From Microvirga arvi (GTDB taxonomy: Bacteria > Pseudomonadota > Alphaproteobacteria > Rhizobiales > Beijerinckiaceae), in the NCBI RefSeq assembly GCF_016892765.1, contig NZ_JAFEMD010000020.1, positions 50,867 to 114,866 on the forward strand: DNA of 64,000 nucleotides, read 5' to 3'. Below are positions 8,298-16,127 of the stretch, one piece after another; the first letter of the stretch is position 1; each line of letters starts with the position of its first letter. A model generated the notes under the pieces. That model was not told where the DNA came from. It worked only from the letters and a program-made list of their open reading frames with translations, and ran no database searches. Made by a program: the position numbers and the translations under genes.

Positions 8298-9047
8298 CTA
8301 AAATCCGTTGCCGCTCCACAACGCGGCACGGTTCCAACTCTTCAGAATCCGGTCGATCCACTCGCGCTGCGGGCCGACGAGGATGCCCTGCGTCAGGCCT
8401 CCGCAGCTTTTGCCCCTCGCCGGCGCCGACCAGCTTGTGATCGCCGTCACGACGGGTCCGGAGGCCATCGGCCCGCCGGAATCGCCCTGGCATGCGCTCG
8501 CCGTGCCGGAGCCCTCGGCCCAGAGCAGGATCCTGCTCGGACCATGGGGCTCGACGGCGGTGAGCGAGGCGGTGCGGAAGGTGCCGGTGCTCTTCGCGTC
8601 GCCTTCGCGGGCCAGGCCATAGCCGCCGACGGTCACGGAGGAGTTCTCCTGGACCTTCCCGGCGCTGAGGGTCGCCCGCTCGAAGCGGGCGGGCAGGGGC
8701 TCGGGAATGCGAACGAGCGCGAGGTCGATGGAGCGCTGGCGCGTCTCGATGGCCTTCGCGTTGTAGCCGGGGTGCACCGCCTTCGCGGCGGGCACGATCA
8801 GCACGGGCTCGCCCGTCTCGTCGCGGAAATGCACCCGGTGCTCGGCGGCGCCCGTCACGCAATGGGCCGCGGTGAGCACCACGTCGGGCGCCAGCACCAC
8901 GGCGCTGCAGACGCCGCCGTTCGAACTCAAGACCATCACGCTCCGGCGCGACAGCGGACCCTCGTCGGGCTGGCCGCCGACGATGGCATGCGCGCCCGAA
9001 GCAGACAGCGACAGCGCGAGGCAGAGCGTGATCGGACGTATCATCAC
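8298..9047 (-). CDS. Secreted trypsin-like serine protease (S1 family), copy 2
   Basis: The 249-residue product has a signal peptide (MMIRPITLCLALSLSASGAHA) followed by IVGGQPDEG, the classic mature N terminus of trypsin-like enzymes. The triad is complete: His in TAAHCV, Asp in RSIDLALVRI and Ser in CQGDSGGP. It is clearly paralogous to the protease at 7430-8218, which follows after 79 bases on the same strand, so a two-gene unit from tandem duplication is likely. Its start lies only 24 bases from the divergent head-tail connector gene. Confidence 0.9.
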   Translation of the reverse strand: MMIRPITLCLALSLSASGAHAIVGGQPDEGPLSRRSVMVLSSNGGVCSAVVLAPDVVLTAAHCVTGAAEHRVHFRDETGEPVLIVPAAKAVHPGYNAKAIETRQRSIDLALVRIPEPLPARFERATLSAGKVQENSSVTVGGYGLAREGDAKSTGTFRTASLTAVEPHGPSRILLWAEGSGTASACQGDSGGPMASGPVVTAITSWSAPARGKSCGGLTQGILVGPQREWIDRILKSWNRAALWSGNGF

Positions 9048-9071
9048 TTTATCAAGGATCCTGGTTTTCCG

Positions 9072-9638
9072 ATGATTCCCATATTCGTCAGCGGCCCCGC
9101 CGTCGAGCCCATTACGCTTGCCGAGATGAAGGCCTATCTGCGCGTCGACGATGACGACGCCGCACAGGATGACCTGATTTCAGGCCTCATCAAGGCGGCA
9201 AGGCTCATGGTCGAGGCGGCCTCCCGGCGGATCCTGATCGAGCAACGCTGGCGCGTGGTGCTCGACCGCTGGCCCCGCGACGGCGCGATCCTGCTGCCGC
9301 TTGCGCCGCTGATCGCCGTGGACGCGATCAGGATCTCGGATGCCGCGGGCAGCGCATCGGAGCTGCCGGACGAAACGTTCGCGGTGGATGTGCTGAGCGA
9401 CCCGCCGCGCATTGACGTCCCGGGGGCTCCGGAGCCGGGCAAGCCGCGCCACGGCATCTCCATCGAGCTGCGCGCCGGCTACGGCACGACGGCCGAGACG
9501 GTGCCCGCGACCTTGAAGCTCGCCATCCGCATCCTCGTCGCGCACTGGTTCGAGAACCGCGGCGACGTGGTGGGCGAGCAGATCCTGCCGCCCGAGGCGC
9601 TCGCCCTCGTCGCGCCGTTCCAGCGGGCGCGGCTGTGA
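9072..9638 (+). CDS. Phage head-tail connector (GTA gp6-like)
   Basis: The 188-residue product forms part of the neck below the portal. The N terminus SGPAVEPITLAEMKAYLRVD is the hallmark of the gp6/phiE125 gp8 connector family, and a C-terminal helix (LKLAIRILVAHWFENR) also fits. ATG at 9072 is chosen; the long upstream extension is shadow of the opposite-strand protease. It is separated from the capsid gene by the inverted protease pair, although the two are normally adjacent. Confidence 0.88.
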   Translation: MIPIFVSGPAVEPITLAEMKAYLRVDDDDAAQDDLISGLIKAARLMVEAASRRILIEQRWRVVLDRWPRDGAILLPLAPLIAVDAIRISDAAGSASELPDETFAVDVLSDPPRIDVPGAPEPGKPRHGISIELRAGYGTTAETVPATLKLAIRILVAHWFENRGDVVGEQILPPEALALVAPFQRARL

Positions 9639-9655
9639 CGTCTCTGCTTTCCTTC

Positions 9656-9960
9656 CCCACCCATCTCAGGCTTGCCTGAGATGGGCTTTCACTTGCCCAA
9701 GTCGGGAACACCCGACTTGGGGAGGGGTAGGGGTGGGGGTGGCCCGACCGGTTGAGAGATTTCCGGATGAGGCTCCGCTTCACCTCTCCTCGAGGGAGAG
9801 GTCGCGCCTTCAGGCGCGGGTGAGGGGTTACAGCCTTCTCCGGCAGCCGCTCTTCCCCTCACCCTCGCTGCGCTCGACCTCTCCCCATCGCAAGTCGGGT
9901 GTTCCCGACTTGCGCAAGCAAAGCGGATCTCGGGAGCACCCGTGATCCGGGGAGAGGTGA
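9656..9960. repeat. Family C repeat cluster C1 (fills the 503-base gap 9639-10141)
   Basis: The stretch contains a CCATCTCAGG...CCTGAGATGG hairpin, two copies of a CAAGTCGGG...CCCGACTTG palindrome (one inverted), the CCTCTCC...GGAGAGGT arm, and GGATCTCGGGAGCACCCG. The remainder up to 10141 holds further CCCTCCCCGC-type arms and no credible gene. Confidence 0.75.
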
Positions 9961-10141
9961 AACTGTCCTAGCCTTTGCGCTTGCTGGATCAGGCACAGCG
10001 CTCCGACTTTGCGACCCCCACCCTTCATCCCTCCCCGCAAGGGGGAGGGAAAGACGGCCGAGCCGGACTCCGGGACGCAGCCTCACGTCTGCTTTTCGGC
10101 ATGAAATCTGTTCGTTCGAGATCCCTCTCAAAGTTATTCCC

Positions 10142-10477
10142 ATGTCATCCAAATCCCGACCCATCGGCGCGCGCTCGCGCCGGTTCGTGCTCGAATTGCC
10201 GCTCGAGCGGCCCGACGGCTTCGGCGGCGTCATCCGCTCCTATGCGCCGGGGCCGCAACTCTGGGGCGCCATCGAGATGCTCTCCGGCACCGAGCGCGTG
10301 CGCGCCGACCGGCCCGAGCAGAGCCTGACGCACCGGATCACCCTGCGCTATCGCGACGGCGTGACGGGCGCCATGCGGCTCACATCCGGCCTGCGCCGCT
10401 TCGCCATTCGCGCGGCATCCGATCCCGACGGATCGAAGCGCGATCTCGTCTGCCTCGTCGAGGAGGTTAGGCCATGA
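10142..10477 (+). CDS. Head closure / head-tail adaptor (GTA gp7-like)
   Basis: The 111-residue product matches small phage head-tail joining proteins in length and pattern: an N-terminal basic segment, LELPLERPDGFGG, then a beta-rich body with HRITLRYRDGV and LRRFAIRAASDPDG. It would close the portal channel and attach the tail. ATG at 10142 is chosen; upstream in-frame codons are repeat DNA. The stop overlaps the next start in ATGA at 10474-10477. Confidence 0.82.
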   Translation: MSSKSRPIGARSRRFVLELPLERPDGFGGVIRSYAPGPQLWGAIEMLSGTERVRADRPEQSLTHRITLRYRDGVTGAMRLTSGLRRFAIRAASDPDGSKRDLVCLVEEVRP

Positions 10478-10884
10478 CGAGCCCAGTTCTTGCCTTACGC
10501 CGCGCGATCCTCGATGCGGCCTCCGCGGATGCGGAGCTGCGCGCGCTCATGGGCGGTGTGCTTCGCCTCTACGACGAGCCGCCGCGCGGGTCCGAGCCGG
10601 TCTATGCGCTGTTCGGCAACGTGAAGGCCGAGGACTGGTCCACCGATCTCGACCGCGGCCACGTGCAGAACCTCGACCTCGTGGTCTGGTCGGAAAAGGG
10701 CGGCGCGCGCAAGGGCCTCATGGTCGCCGACCGCCTCTTCGCGATTCTCGACGACGCGCCGCTTGCCCTCGACGGCCACCGCCTCGTCAACCTGCGCGTC
10801 ACGGAGCTCGCCTCCGCCCGCGACAAGGACAGCGGCCTCGCCCGCGTCACCTTGAGCCTGCGCGCGGTGACGGAGGTGGTGTAA
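10474..10884 (+). CDS. DUF3168 tail terminator/completion protein (GTA gp8-like)
   Basis: The 136-residue product matches DUF3168 proteins, which cap the tail at its head-proximal end. Typical features are the N-terminal ALRRAILDAASADAELRALM helix, VYALFGNVKAEDWSTD, LDLVVWSEKGG and the C-terminal VTLSLRAVTE strand. It is translationally coupled to the preceding gene by a four-base overlap. A family C repeat separates it from the tail tube gene. Confidence 0.85.
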   Translation: MTSPVLALRRAILDAASADAELRALMGGVLRLYDEPPRGSEPVYALFGNVKAEDWSTDLDRGHVQNLDLVVWSEKGGARKGLMVADRLFAILDDAPLALDGHRLVNLRVTELASARDKDSGLARVTLSLRAVTEVV

Positions 10885-10918
10885 CTGAGTGAGCGCTAAC
10901 CTGATCAAGCGCTGGCAC

Positions 10919-11130
10919 ACCTCTCCCTGAGGGAGAGGTCGACGCGCGTCAGCGCGGCGGGTGAGGGGTTATGCCCTCTCCGGATAAGACTGTACCCCCT
11001 CACCCTCGCTGCGCTCGACCTCTCCCCACCGGGGAGAGGTAGGCTGTAGCCGCCTCGCGCTTGCTGGATGATGCGCAGCACTTTGACTTTGCAGCCCCAC
11101 CCTCGATCACTCCCCGAAAGGGAGAGGGAA
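10919..11130. repeat. Family C repeat C2 (fills the 302-base gap 10885-11186)
   Basis: Contains CACCTCTCCCTGAGGGAGAG, the arm GGTGAGGGGTTA, the inverted arm CCCTCACCCTCGCTGCGCTC, and CTCTCCCCACCGGGGAGAGG. It closely resembles parts of C1. No gene is evident in the gap. Confidence 0.75.
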
Positions 11131-11186
11131 GAGCTCGACTCAACACAAGAAATCTCTTTTTCCCTCTACACAACAAAGGACATCCC

Positions 11187-11597
11187 ATGCCTGCTCAGAA
11201 GGGCAAGGACCTGCTCATCAAGATCGGCGATGGCGGCAATGCCTTCGTCACCGCGGCGGGCCTGCGCACGCGTCAGATCGCCTTCAATGCCGAGACCGTC
11301 GACGTGACACACGCGGAATCCGCCGGGCGCTGGCGCGAATTGCTGGCCGGCGTCGGCGTGCGCCGGGCCAGCATCTCCGGCTCCGGCGTGTTCAAGGACG
11401 AGGCGTCCGATGCGCGCATGCGCCAAGTCTTCTTCGACGGCGACATTCTCACCTATCAGATCGTCATTCCCGATTTCGGATGCGTTGAGGGCCCGTTCCA
11501 GATCACGAGCCTGGAATATCGCGGCGACCATGCGGGCGAGGTGACGTTCGAGATGGCCTTCGAGTCGGCGGGCGCGCTCGCCTTCGTCGCGTTGTGA
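11187..11597 (+). CDS. Major tail tube protein (GTA gp9-like)
   Basis: The 136-residue product matches the TP901-1/GTA major tail protein family: QKGKDLLIKIGD at the N terminus, VDVTHAESAGRWRELL, SGSGVFKDEASD and the C-terminal VTFEMAFESAGAL. Hexamers of it stack to form the tail tube. ATG at 11187 is chosen; upstream in-frame sequence is repeat DNA. Confidence 0.92.
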   Translation: MPAQKGKDLLIKIGDGGNAFVTAAGLRTRQIAFNAETVDVTHAESAGRWRELLAGVGVRRASISGSGVFKDEASDARMRQVFFDGDILTYQIVIPDFGCVEGPFQITSLEYRGDHAGEVTFEMAFESAGALAFVAL

Positions 11598-11636
11598 TCG
11601 CGGCATGGTCGCATTCATCCTGACAACGCTCTTTTG

Positions 11637-11721
11637 CCGTCATCCCCGGGCTTGTCCCGGGGATCCACGCCTTTGCCGCAGTGGAAGACGTGGATGGCCG
11701 GAACAAGTCTGGCCATGACGG
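11637..11721. repeat. Family D palindromic repeat D2
   Basis: Begins CCGTCATCCCCGGGCTTGTC and ends TCTGGCCATGACGGAGG, with the same arms as D1. It lies between the tail tube gene and the gp10 gene. Confidence 0.8.
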
Positions 11722-11750
11722 AGGGCAATCTCCAAACAGAAAGACAATCG

Positions 11751-12134
11751 ATGCCCAACAGACGACGGGGCGAGGTGGCGCTGCAGCTCGGTGGCACCTG
11801 CTATACTCTTTGCCTCACGCTCGGCGCGCTCGCGGAGCTGGAGGATGCCTTCGGCGTGCAGGATCTGAACGCGCTCGCCGAGCGCTTCGGCACCGGGCAT
11901 CTGTCGAGCCGCGATCTGCTCACGCTCCTCGGCGTCGCGTTGCGCGGCGGCGGTCATGCGATGAGCGACGTGGAGGTGGCGAGCCTGCCGCTGCACGAGG
12001 GCATCGAGCCCGTGGCCGCGGCGCTTGCCGATCTCCTCATCATGACCTTCGGCGGAGGCGAGACATCGCCAAACCCTCCGCAGCCGCAGGATGCAAGCGT
12101 GAGCCAGTCGCCTTACCCTAGGACGATGCGCTGA
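11751..12134 (+). CDS. GTA_gp10 family protein
   Basis: The 127-residue product shows the GTA_gp10 pattern: RRGEVALQLGGTCYTLCLTLGAL, ELEDAFGVQDLNALAERF and SRDLLTLLGVALRGGG. The family is found next to the tail tube gene in GTAs and related phages and is thought to help tail assembly. ATG at 11751 is chosen because upstream codons translate repeat D2. The C-terminal tail after GGGE is low-complexity and ends in MR-stop at 12126-12134, where a single-base change relative to the next gene appears (see findings). Confidence 0.85.
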   Translation: MPNRRRGEVALQLGGTCYTLCLTLGALAELEDAFGVQDLNALAERFGTGHLSSRDLLTLLGVALRGGGHAMSDVEVASLPLHEGIEPVAAALADLLIMTFGGGETSPNPPQPQDASVSQSPYPRTMR

Positions 12135-12322
12135 CGCTCGGCTTGAGCATCCTGCGGTGGAGTCCGGAGATTTTCTGGCGTGCGACGCCGCGCGAACTCA
12201 TTGCGGCCTGGGAGGGACTGAGCGGTGGGCGAATGATCGAGTCTGCGCTGAGCAGCGACCTCGAGCGGTTGATGGAGTCGTTCCCGGATAGCGAAACAAT
12301 CAAGGATAAAGAGACTGACTGA
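12131..12322 (+). CDS. Tail assembly chaperone (rcc01693-like) with lost or non-standard start
   Basis: The frame encodes LTLGLSILRWSPEIFWRATP, then REL-AAWEGL and an acidic end (LERLMESFP), the pattern of the short GTA tail assembly chaperone found between gp10 and the tape measure. No ATG or GTG opens it: the frame is closed by TAG at 12119-12121, with CTG at 12131 and TTG at 12143 as the only candidates. The ATG at 12126 is in another frame. One added C after ATGCGC would give MRLTLGLS, so a one-base deletion is likely. It overlaps the opposite-strand lipoprotein gene by 23 bases. Confidence 0.6.
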   Translation: MTLGLSILRWSPEIFWRATPRELIAAWEGLSGGRMIESALSSDLERLMESFPDSETIKDKETD

Positions 12323-12701
12323 AGCTTACGCCGTTGCGCCTGAGGCATTCAACTTCCAGATCTTCCTTCATCTCGTCTCGATCACGGGACGCTGAGCGTT
12401 TGGCGACTGCATCGCCGGCTTCCTCCTTGCAGAGGGTGGAAAGACGATTCCATTGTTCATCAGGCATTCTCACTCTTCCAACGAACGTCGCACCCTTCAA
12501 TTCGACGCACATGATGTAGATTTGTCTCCAAGTATAGGAGACAGCCGTTTTCGGATCTGCCGATGCGGTCGCCTTCTCAGCCTCGTAAGCGCATTCTTTC
12601 TGGATGCGGCTCCATTGGTCCAAGCTTAGCCCAGGTGTCTTGAAGTAAGACCGTGTAGGCGGAGTGCTGACACAAGCAGCCAACGCAATCGTCAGGAGCA
12701 T
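12300..12701 (-). CDS. Small lipoprotein of unknown function
   Basis: The 133-residue product starts MLLTIALAACVS, a short signal with lipobox ALAAC, so it should be lipid-anchored at Cys10. The mature domain has four cysteines (KECAYE, IMCVE, LCKEE, VECLRRNG) and is otherwise helical and charged. The region is visibly less GC-rich than its neighbours. It is inverted relative to the GTA genes and overlaps the 3' end of the chaperone by 23 bases. Family not recognised. Confidence 0.7.
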   Translation of the reverse strand: MLLTIALAACVSTPPTRSYFKTPGLSLDQWSRIQKECAYEAEKATASADPKTAVSYTWRQIYIMCVELKGATFVGRVRMPDEQWNRLSTLCKEEAGDAVAKRSASRDRDEMKEDLEVECLRRNGVSFSQSLYP

Positions 12702-12790
12702 ACAGAGAAATGTCTAACGCAGCCCGCGGAGCTTTGTCGGGCATTTCCTGGGTAGGGAGATGGATCCGTTGTTCATTGCGCTTCGATCCA

Positions 12791-13000
12791 TCAAAGTTCG
12801 TGACCTTTTGCCTTCATGCAGGCCCTGAAGAACTGTTGAGCACCGTATTCCGAGGCAGTCCGCGGTGGTGCTGTATAGATGATCTTCAACGCATCGGCAT
12901 AGCACTCGTCTATAGCCTTATTGACACGAGGGTCGGCGGTTCGCGGCAACTCCATGTTTTGGCGCGGTTGAGCACACCCGGCCAAACCCATGATGACCAA
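12791..13000 (-). CDS. Short putative lipoprotein, start uncertain
   Basis: The frame contains LVIMGLAGCAQP, a lipobox (LAGC), followed by PRTADPRVNKAIDECYADALKI and a C-terminal FFRACMKAKG. TTG at 13000 or ATG at 12991 could start it, but either gives an unusually short signal, so the 5' end may be eroded or replaced. It runs in the same direction as the lipoprotein at 12300-12701, and both have a Cys-containing helical mature part. Function unknown. Confidence 0.5.
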   Translation of the reverse strand: MVIMGLAGCAQPRQNMELPRTADPRVNKAIDECYADALKIIYTAPPRTASEYGAQQFFRACMKAKGHEL

Positions 13001-13046
13001 AGATGAAATGCATCCCTGAACTCGGCTTTTGATTAATGAGGTTCGT

Positions 13047-13733
13047 ATGACAGACAAGACTTCCCAGCAGAAGATCGATGATTTGTTGGGCATGAAAGGC
13101 CAGACGGAACGACAGCTCAACACCCTCATCGGCCTCTCCGAACGGTTCGGTGAATCCCTGTCCAATGCTTTCGCCAAGAACATCTCGGAAGGCAAGAAAT
13201 TTGATAACGTTCTAAAAGACGCACGCAAGACATTCACAGAATTCGCGTTGCGCTCGGCGATGGCTCCACTACAGATGGCGCTCAGTCGTGGCATGCAAAC
13301 ACTGATGGCAGGCTTGTTCGGCAAGGTGCTGCCGATGGGGCCTGATCTGTCAGGCGCAGGGCAAAACCTGAGCGGCGGGCTGTCGTCGCTCCTCGGCTCC
13401 CTCTTCGGTGCCGGCGGTCCGGCGCTTGCCAAGGGCGGCGTGGTCTCGCGCAGCATGCTCATGCCGTTCGCCAAGGGCGGCGTGGTCGGAGCGCCGGCCT
13501 ATTTTCCGCTCGGGCGCGGGCTCGGCCTCATGGGCGAGCAGGGGGCGGAGGCCGTGATGCCACTGGCGCGTGGGCCTGACGGCCGGCTCGGCGTGCGGGG
13601 CAGTGGCGGAGGGCGCCCGGTCTCCGTGACCGTGAACGTCACGACCCCGGATGCGGAGAGCTTCCGCCGCTCCGAGGCGCAGGTTTCCGCCGCGCTGGCC
13701 CGGGCCGTCGCGCGGGGCCAGCGCGGGATGTGA
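13047..13733 (+). CDS. Short tail tape measure protein (GTA gp11-like)
   Basis: The 228-residue product is the short GTA-type tape measure that sets tail length. The N-terminal half is helical (LIGLSERFGESLSNAFAK, FTEFALRSAMAPLQ). The second half holds the characteristic LAKGGVVSR and FAKGGVVGAP motifs, GLMGEQGAEAVMPLARG and VTVNVTTPDAESFRRSEAQV. ATG at 13047 is preferred over the upstream in-frame 13029 start. It lies downstream of two inverted lipoprotein genes that separate it from its chaperone. Confidence 0.88.
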   Translation: MTDKTSQQKIDDLLGMKGQTERQLNTLIGLSERFGESLSNAFAKNISEGKKFDNVLKDARKTFTEFALRSAMAPLQMALSRGMQTLMAGLFGKVLPMGPDLSGAGQNLSGGLSSLLGSLFGAGGPALAKGGVVSRSMLMPFAKGGVVGAPAYFPLGRGLGLMGEQGAEAVMPLARGPDGRLGVRGSGGGRPVSVTVNVTTPDAESFRRSEAQVSAALARAVARGQRGM

Positions 13734-13739
13734 GGGTGG

Positions 13740-13985
13740 TCAGGTGTCGGTGCCCTCGAGCATCGCCATGATCTCGTCCTTGATCTGCAGGCGGCGGCGC
13801 TTCAGCTCCTCCTCGACTTCCTCGGGCTTGGGCTCCACCCGGGTCTCGACCCGGTGAATGGTGCGGTTCAGCTCGTCGTATTCGTCGTAGAGCCGCGCGA
13901 AGCGGTTGTTGCTGGTCTTCAGCTGGTGGATCCGGTCGACCTTGTCCGGGAAATCCTGCGCGAGGTCGTTGGGGGCATTGCTCAT
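13740..13985 (-). CDS. DUF465 (YdcH-type) small coiled-coil protein
   Basis: The 81-residue product matches DUF465: KVDRIHQLKTSNNRFARLYDEY followed by a DELNRTIHRVE segment and the C-terminal LKRRRLQIKDEIMAML. These are short cytoplasmic helical-hairpin proteins of unknown role. It runs opposite to the GTA genes and ends six bases past the tape measure stop, a convergent arrangement. Confidence 0.88.
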   Translation of the reverse strand: MSNAPNDLAQDFPDKVDRIHQLKTSNNRFARLYDEYDELNRTIHRVETRVEPKPEEVEEELKRRRLQIKDEIMAMLEGTDT

Positions 13986-14072
13986 CTTGCGCCTTCTCCA
14001 TGCTGAGCGGTCATTCGTCTCGACAACGCCACCCCGGCTTTTTTCGTTTCAAGCTTTCAAGGAAGACCCATC

Positions 14073-14711
14073 ATGGCCTCAGACTTCCACGAGGTCCGCT
14101 TTCCCCTCGATGTCGGCCTCGGCAGCCGGGGCGGGCCCGTGCGGCGGACCGATATCGTCACGCTCGCCTCCGGCCGCGAGCACCGCAACAGCCGCTGGGC
14201 CTCGTCCCGCCGCCGCTACGATGCGGGCCTGGGGGTTCGGACCGTCGATGCCCTGCACACGGTCATCGCCTTCTTCGAGGAGCGGCGCGGCCGTCTCCAT
14301 GGCTTCCGCTTCCGCGACCGCACCGACTGGCGCTCCGGCCCACCGTCGAAGGAGCCGACGCCGCTGGACCAGCGCATCGGCACCGGCAACGGGGCGGAGC
14401 GCAGCTTCCAGCTGGCGAAGGCCTACGGCTCGTCCTTCGCGCCCTACAGCCGCGCCATCGCCAAGCCGGTCGGCGGCACGGTGCGGGTGGCGCTCGACGG
14501 GGTGGAGCAGGCGGTGGGCTCAGCCTTCACCTGCGATCCCGCGACGGGAATCGTGGCCTTCGCGGCCGCGCCGCCCTCCGGCGCCATCATCACGGCAGGC
14601 TTCGCCTTCGACGTGCCGGTGCGCTTCGACACGGACGAGCTCGACATCGACCTCTCCACCTTCGACGCCGGCGGCATCCCGCAGATCCCGCTGATCGAGA
14701 TCGTTCCCTAA
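14073..14711 (+). CDS. DUF2460 distal tail protein (GTA gp12-like)
   Basis: The 212-residue product matches the TIGR02217/DUF2460 family at the distal end of GTA tails: FHEVRFPLDVGLGSRGGP, EHRNSRWASSRRRYDAG, FFEERRGRLHGFRFRDRTDW and a C-terminal IPQIPLIEI. Start ATG at 14073 gives the canonical N terminus MASDFHEV. The next gene is DUF2163, as expected. Confidence 0.93.
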   Translation: MASDFHEVRFPLDVGLGSRGGPVRRTDIVTLASGREHRNSRWASSRRRYDAGLGVRTVDALHTVIAFFEERRGRLHGFRFRDRTDWRSGPPSKEPTPLDQRIGTGNGAERSFQLAKAYGSSFAPYSRAIAKPVGGTVRVALDGVEQAVGSAFTCDPATGIVAFAAAPPSGAIITAGFAFDVPVRFDTDELDIDLSTFDAGGIPQIPLIEIVP

Positions 14712-14720
14712 TTACATCCT

Positions 14721-14804
14721 CGTCATCCCCGGACTTGTTCCGGGGATCCACGTCTTTGCTGCCCTTAAAGACGTGAATGGCCGGGACGAGCCCGGCGATG
14801 ACGG
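14721..14804. repeat. Family D palindromic repeat D3
   Basis: Starts CGTCATCCCCGGACTTGTTC and ends GACGAGCCCGGCGATGACGG, nearly identical to D1. It is followed to about 14940 by further short hairpins such as CCCCGCCTTCGCGGGG. Confidence 0.8.
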
Positions 14805-14984
14805 GGCACATATCATCCCGGGGCGAGCGAAGCGAGAGCCCGGGATCTATAACCGCTGACGATGCAGAACAGGATGCGGCGTTGATCGCTCACTCCTGAA
14901 ACGTCGGCGGTTATGGATCCCCGCCTTCGCGGGGATGACAGGGGCGGGGTTCAGGTCTTCTGCATCATATTCAAGGTTCCTTTC

Positions 14985-15836
14985 ATGCGCACCATCCCTG
15001 AAAACCTCGCCGCCCATCTGGCGGAGGGGGCGACGACGCTTTGCCATTGCTGGAAGCTGATCCGGCGCGACGGCACCGCCTTCGGGTTCACAGACCATGA
15101 TCGCGACATCGTCCTCGGCGACATCGTTTATGCAGCCCGCTCGGGGCTGGAGGCGGCGGAGGCGACGCGAGAACTCGGCTTCGCGGTCGGCGGCGGCGAG
15201 GTCGCGGGCGCGCTCGTCTCCGCAGGGCTCACCGAGGACGACATCGCGTCGGGCCTCTATGACGATGCGAGCGTGGAAACCTGGCTGGTGAACTGGAGAG
15301 ATGGCACTGAGCGTGTGCTCCTCGACATCGGCTCCATCGGCGAGATCCGCCGCGCCGACGGCGGCTTCGTCGCCGAGGTGCGGGGGCTGATGCACCGCTT
15401 CGACGAGGAGCGCGGGCGCCTGTTCCGCGCCACCTGCGCGGCCGATCTCGGCGATGCGCAATGCGGCATCAATCTCGCCTCATCCGCCTATTCCGATACC
15501 GGCACCGTCACGCGTACCGATGGTGTGCTGACGATTGCCGCGTCCGGCATCGGCTTTGCGGACGGCTGGTGCAATGGAGGCCAACTCACGTGGCTCACAG
15601 GAGACAGCACTGGCCTGTCCGTCGAGATCAAGGTGCACCGCGCGGTTCAAGGCACGGACGAGTTCGACCTGTGGCAGCGTGCGCCGCAAGCCATCAAGAT
15701 CAGCGACACGTTCCGCGTCACGGCGGGCTGCGACAAGACCCATGCCACGTGCCGGAAGAAGTTCGACAACGTCGCGAACTTCCGCGGCTTCCCGCACATG
15801 CCCGGCAACGACTTCATCATCCGCATGCCGCAGTAG
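14985..15836 (+). CDS. DUF2163 tail hub protein (GTA gp13-like)
   Basis: The 283-residue product matches the DUF2163/phage BR0599 family of baseplate hub proteins. It shows TTLCHCWKLIRRDG and FGFTDHDRDI near the N terminus, LFRATCAADLGDAQCGI in the middle and the cysteine-rich CDKTHATCRKKFDNVANFRG near the C terminus. ATG at 14985 is chosen; upstream codons are repeat-derived. It is followed by the peptidase and host-specificity genes in the normal order. Confidence 0.92.
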   Translation: MRTIPENLAAHLAEGATTLCHCWKLIRRDGTAFGFTDHDRDIVLGDIVYAARSGLEAAEATRELGFAVGGGEVAGALVSAGLTEDDIASGLYDDASVETWLVNWRDGTERVLLDIGSIGEIRRADGGFVAEVRGLMHRFDEERGRLFRATCAADLGDAQCGINLASSAYSDTGTVTRTDGVLTIAASGIGFADGWCNGGQLTWLTGDSTGLSVEIKVHRAVQGTDEFDLWQRAPQAIKISDTFRVTAGCDKTHATCRKKFDNVANFRGFPHMPGNDFIIRMPQ

Positions 15837-15880
15837 GGCGAGCCGGGATTGGATGGCGGAAGCTTCTTTCGGTGATGCTC

Positions 15881-16117
15881 TTTCACCCTCCCCGACGCAA
15901 GTCGGGTGTTCCCGACTTGCGCATGAAATATGCGGATCTCGGGAACACCCGAGATCCGAGGGGGGAGGGTCGACGCCCGTCAGGGCGGCGGGGTGGGGTG
16001 GCAACGCCACTCACTCTGGTTGCTCTCGGACCCAACGCACAGGCAATCATATCGCCGCGCCATTCACCCCACCCCGGCTCTTCGAGCCGACCCTCCCCCT
16101 CAAGGGGAGGGTGCTGC
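15881..16117. repeat. Family C repeat C3
   Basis: Contains CACCCTCCCCGACGCAAGTC with its palindromic continuation, a CGGATCTCGGGAACACCCGA palindrome, GGGGGGAGGGTCGACGCC and the inverted arm CACCCCACCCCGGCTCTTCG. It fills the space between the DUF2163 and peptidase genes. Confidence 0.8.
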
Positions 16118-16127
16118 CGCACGGGTT

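Noticed and set aside
9656..9960. The repeated palindromes as a CRISPR array
   Set aside because: Units are long, inverted and variable in spacing, without regular repeats of 25-40 bases or unique spacers of constant length, and no cas gene is nearby.
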